56,708 nt of DNA from Giesbergeria sp. (GTDB lineage: Bacteria; Pseudomonadota; Gammaproteobacteria; Burkholderiales; Burkholderiaceae_C). This document shows positions 54,808-56,708 of the stretch, one piece after another. The position numbers and the translations under genes are program-made. The stretch is taken from NCBI GenBank assembly GCA_023150295.1, contig JAKLLE010000015.1:1-56708 (forward strand). The letters run 5' to 3'. The first letter of the stretch is position 1. Each line of letters opens with the position of its first letter. Under the pieces are notes generated by a model. The model ran no database searches. It saw nothing but the letters and a program-made list of their open reading frames with translations, and had not been told where the DNA came from.

Positions 54808-56340
54808 CTAGCGGGTGCGCTTGCGGGGGGCGGGCGCGCTAACCCTAGAGGGCAGTCGCGTGCGCGACACTTTGGCGGGCGCTGCGGGCGCTGCGGGCAT
54901 GGGAATCGCCCGGAGTTCAGCCCAGGCACCGTCCAGTGCCGCTGCCAGGGCTTTGACATCGGGCAGGGCGGTGGCATCGGCCATCAAACCGAAGTCCATG
55001 TGGGCATCGAAGCTTTGCACCGTGATGTTCAGCGCCAGGCCGTGCACCACGATGCTGGTGGGGCAATTGACCCGAACGCGGGCACCGGCCAGGTAGATCG
55101 GCACCTGCGGACCGGGCACGTTGGAGATCACCACATTGGCGACCTGCGGCAGGCGCTCGGCCATCCGTGTCTTGCCGTAGAGCGAGGCGGCCGCTTCCAT
55201 CAGCCAGGGGATGCCGATAGAAGGAAAGTCAGTGGGCAGGACGCTTTTCATCTGCCCCATGGTCGTTTTCATGGCGCTGCTGGCGACCAGGATGTGTGCC
55301 AGGCGCTTGGCCGGGTCGGCCAGGTGGGTGCCCAGGCTGATCAGGCTCATGGAAGCCTGGTTGTCCGGCCGAACGTCTCCGACCGGGCGCAGCGAGATCG
55401 GCACCGCCGCCACCAGGCTCTTGCGCGGGAGTTGCCCGTGTAGCTGCAGATAGCTGCGCAGTGCGCCCGCACACAGCATCAGCACCATGTCGTTGAGCGT
55501 GGCCGCATGGGCCTTGGCCAGCGCCTTGAGCTCCTGCAGCGGCACGCTGGCCGATGCAAAGGCCCGGGTGCTGCCGACGGTCACGTTCATGGGGGTGGCA
55601 GGCGCCAGCGTCACGTTGCCGGTGCCTTTGCCGAGCAAGGTCTTCAGGCTGAATGAGCCCCTGGCGGTGCGGGCCACCGTGCCCAGCGTGGCGGGCAACT
55701 CGCGTGCCATGTGCGCCACCTGAGCGACCTCGTTGCTCAGGGCGCCGCGCAGCATCTCCACCATGCCGATCTGGAAGGTTCTGCGGCGCGTGGAGGGGCG
55801 AAGCGCGATCTCGCGGGGGTCGGGGCCCAGGTCGAACAGCACGTTGGCCAGCGCTACCGCAGCCTGGCCGTCCACGGCGGCATGGTGCACTTGCGAGTAC
55901 ACGCCCACCTGCTTGTGGCCGCTCGCGCTGCGTGGCAGACCGTCGATGACATGGATGCGCCACAAAGGTCTGCTGCGGTCCAGCAGCTGCGGATGCAGGG
56001 TGGAAATCATGTTCTCCAGCAGCGTGCGTGCGTTGGGCACAGCGCCCTCCTTGCGCGTGCGGTGGGGCAGCTTGTGCTCCACCACGTGGTAGGCCAGATC
56101 GGGCTCGGCATCGACCCATGCCGGATTGGCCAGGTTCAGCGGCATCCACCACAAACGCCTGCGCAGTGCCGGTGTCGCGGGCATGCGCGCTGCGTAGTGG
56201 CGCCGCAGATCGTTCACATACCGGCCACGGTAGCCCGAGGGCAGTTCCAGCAGGTACATCGCGCCCACATGCATGGGCATTTCGGGGGTTTCCAGGTAGA
56301 GAAAGCTGGCGTCCAGTCCTGAAAGCTGCTTCAGTGGCAT
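54808..56340 (-). CDS. wax ester synthase/diacylglycerol acyltransferase (WS/DGAT)
   Basis: A 510-residue acyltransferase that joins fatty acyl-CoA to a fatty alcohol or diacylglycerol, forming storage wax esters or triacylglycerols. The N-terminus LSGLDASFLYLETPEMPMHV is a family hallmark, and HHAAVDG (152-158) is the HHxxxDG active site. NVVISNVPGPQVPIYLAGA, the second family motif, is near residue 410. The C-terminal tail (about 485-510) is Pro/Ala/Arg-rich. No signal or clear transmembrane segment is seen, in line with the family's peripheral membrane location. The adjacent alpha/beta hydrolase gene suggests a lipid synthesis/turnover pair. Confidence 0.92.
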   Translation of the reverse strand: MPLKQLSGLDASFLYLETPEMPMHVGAMYLLELPSGYRGRYVNDLRRHYAARMPATPALRRRLWWMPLNLANPAWVDAEPDLAYHVVEHKLPHRTRKEGAVPNARTLLENMISTLHPQLLDRSRPLWRIHVIDGLPRSASGHKQVGVYSQVHHAAVDGQAAVALANVLFDLGPDPREIALRPSTRRRTFQIGMVEMLRGALSNEVAQVAHMARELPATLGTVARTARGSFSLKTLLGKGTGNVTLAPATPMNVTVGSTRAFASASVPLQELKALAKAHAATLNDMVLMLCAGALRSYLQLHGQLPRKSLVAAVPISLRPVGDVRPDNQASMSLISLGTHLADPAKRLAHILVASSAMKTTMGQMKSVLPTDFPSIGIPWLMEAAASLYGKTRMAERLPQVANVVISNVPGPQVPIYLAGARVRVNCPTSIVVHGLALNITVQSFDAHMDFGLMADATALPDVKALAAALDGAWAELRAIPMPAAPAAPAKVSRTRLPSRVSAPAPRKRTR

Positions 56341-56646
56341 GCACGGTCTCCTGTGGGGCGGCGCGGAAGGTCAGGCGGGCTGCAAGGCGCCCATGGCGGG
56401 CGAGCGCATTGTGTTGAGAGCGCCAGTGAACCCGCACCGCAGGATACGCCAACAGCAGTGGCTGCTGCGACGATGCCAAGTCGCACAGGGGTTGGCGAAA
56501 CCAATCCAGCATTTGGCGCCATCGGGCCGCAGTTTCGTCGCATCCCTGCTGCGCAAGATGATCGCCGTCTAGACACAATACTGTTCAGATAGTAGGCGGT
56601 ATTAGTTGATAATCGGCCCCCATCAAGGACTTGATGGAGGCCCGGG
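56341..56646. other. gene-free divergent promoter region
   Basis: The 306 bp between the WS/DGAT start and the last partial gene hold no convincing open frame. It is a divergent promoter region. A TTGATAAT box (56605-56612) could be a -10 for the rightward gene, but no matching -35 was settled. Confidence 0.5.
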
Positions 56647-56708
56647 ATGGCGAGAACTCGCAAGGCATTGCCCACACAGGTGGATATCGCGCATTTGATC
56701 AGTGCAGG
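56647..56708 (+). CDS. 5' end of an unidentified gene (cut by window edge)
   Basis: ATG 56647 is preceded by a good ribosome binding site (GGAGG at 56636-56640, six bases before the ATG). The visible 20 codons read MARTRKALPTQVDIAHLISA. It is basic at the start and then apparently helical. This is too short to name a family. It is divergent from the WS/DGAT gene. Confidence 0.6.
   Translation, partial: MARTRKALPTQVDIAHLISA

Overview
This 56.7-kb, GC-rich window looks like chromosome from a betaproteobacterium of the family Comamonadaceae, most likely Acidovorax or a close relative. The evidence is the TCA-gene order (gltA-sdhE-sdhBADC / GntR regulator / mdh-citE-like-acnB), the extracellular polyhydroxybutyrate (PHB) genes, and a short intergenic repeat (core TTTTGCTAT...ATAGCT) present in six copies. 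No rRNA, tRNA or CRISPR array was recognised. The left edge carries what looks like the 3' end of a group II intron.

Layout. 0.2-6.6 kb: housekeeping and accessory genes (GNAT acetyltransferase, methyltransferase, DusC, an ammonium transporter with a visible NtrC site and sigma-54 promoter, an acyltransferase-3 protein). 6.7-18.2 kb: a TCA block. Citrate synthase, SdhE and the succinate dehydrogenase operon lie on the minus strand. A GntR/UTRA regulator is divergent from malate dehydrogenase, a CitE-like lyase, a small exported protein and aconitase B on the plus strand. A palindromic operator sits in the divergent promoter. 18.2-18.9 kb: an IS481-type transposase remnant and hslR.

18.9-31.6 kb is the most interesting part, a self-contained PHB-scavenging locus. 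A PAS-AAA-Fis sigma-54 activator is followed by two near-duplicate HAAT-type solute-binding proteins, a secreted PHB depolymerase with FN3 and substrate-binding domains, LivG/F/H/M-type ABC transporter subunits, a lipoprotein 3-hydroxybutyrate-oligomer hydrolase and a cytoplasmic alpha/beta hydrolase. Both binding-protein genes are preceded by a near-consensus sigma-54 promoter and, about 60 bp upstream, a 7-5-7 palindrome CAGACAA-N5-TTGTCTG (one base off in the second copy). The inferred circuit is: the polymer is cut outside the cell, oligomers are trimmed at the outer membrane, 3-hydroxybutyrate (or a dimer) is captured and imported by a dedicated ABC transporter, and the whole is switched on by the adjacent activator.

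31.6-56.7 kb: another HAAT binding protein, an FAD oxidoreductase broken by one TGA codon, glycerate kinase, a LonH-like protease, ferrochelatase, a hemerythrin-GGDEF protein, a RusA-like protein with rubredoxin, a TonB receptor (probably copper) with a DUF2946 protein, a HAD phosphatase, membrane proteins, a GST, a MacAB-type tripartite efflux operon, a small heat-shock protein, a fourth binding protein, an alpha/beta hydrolase and a wax-ester synthase/DGAT. The window ends inside the first 20 codons of a new gene.
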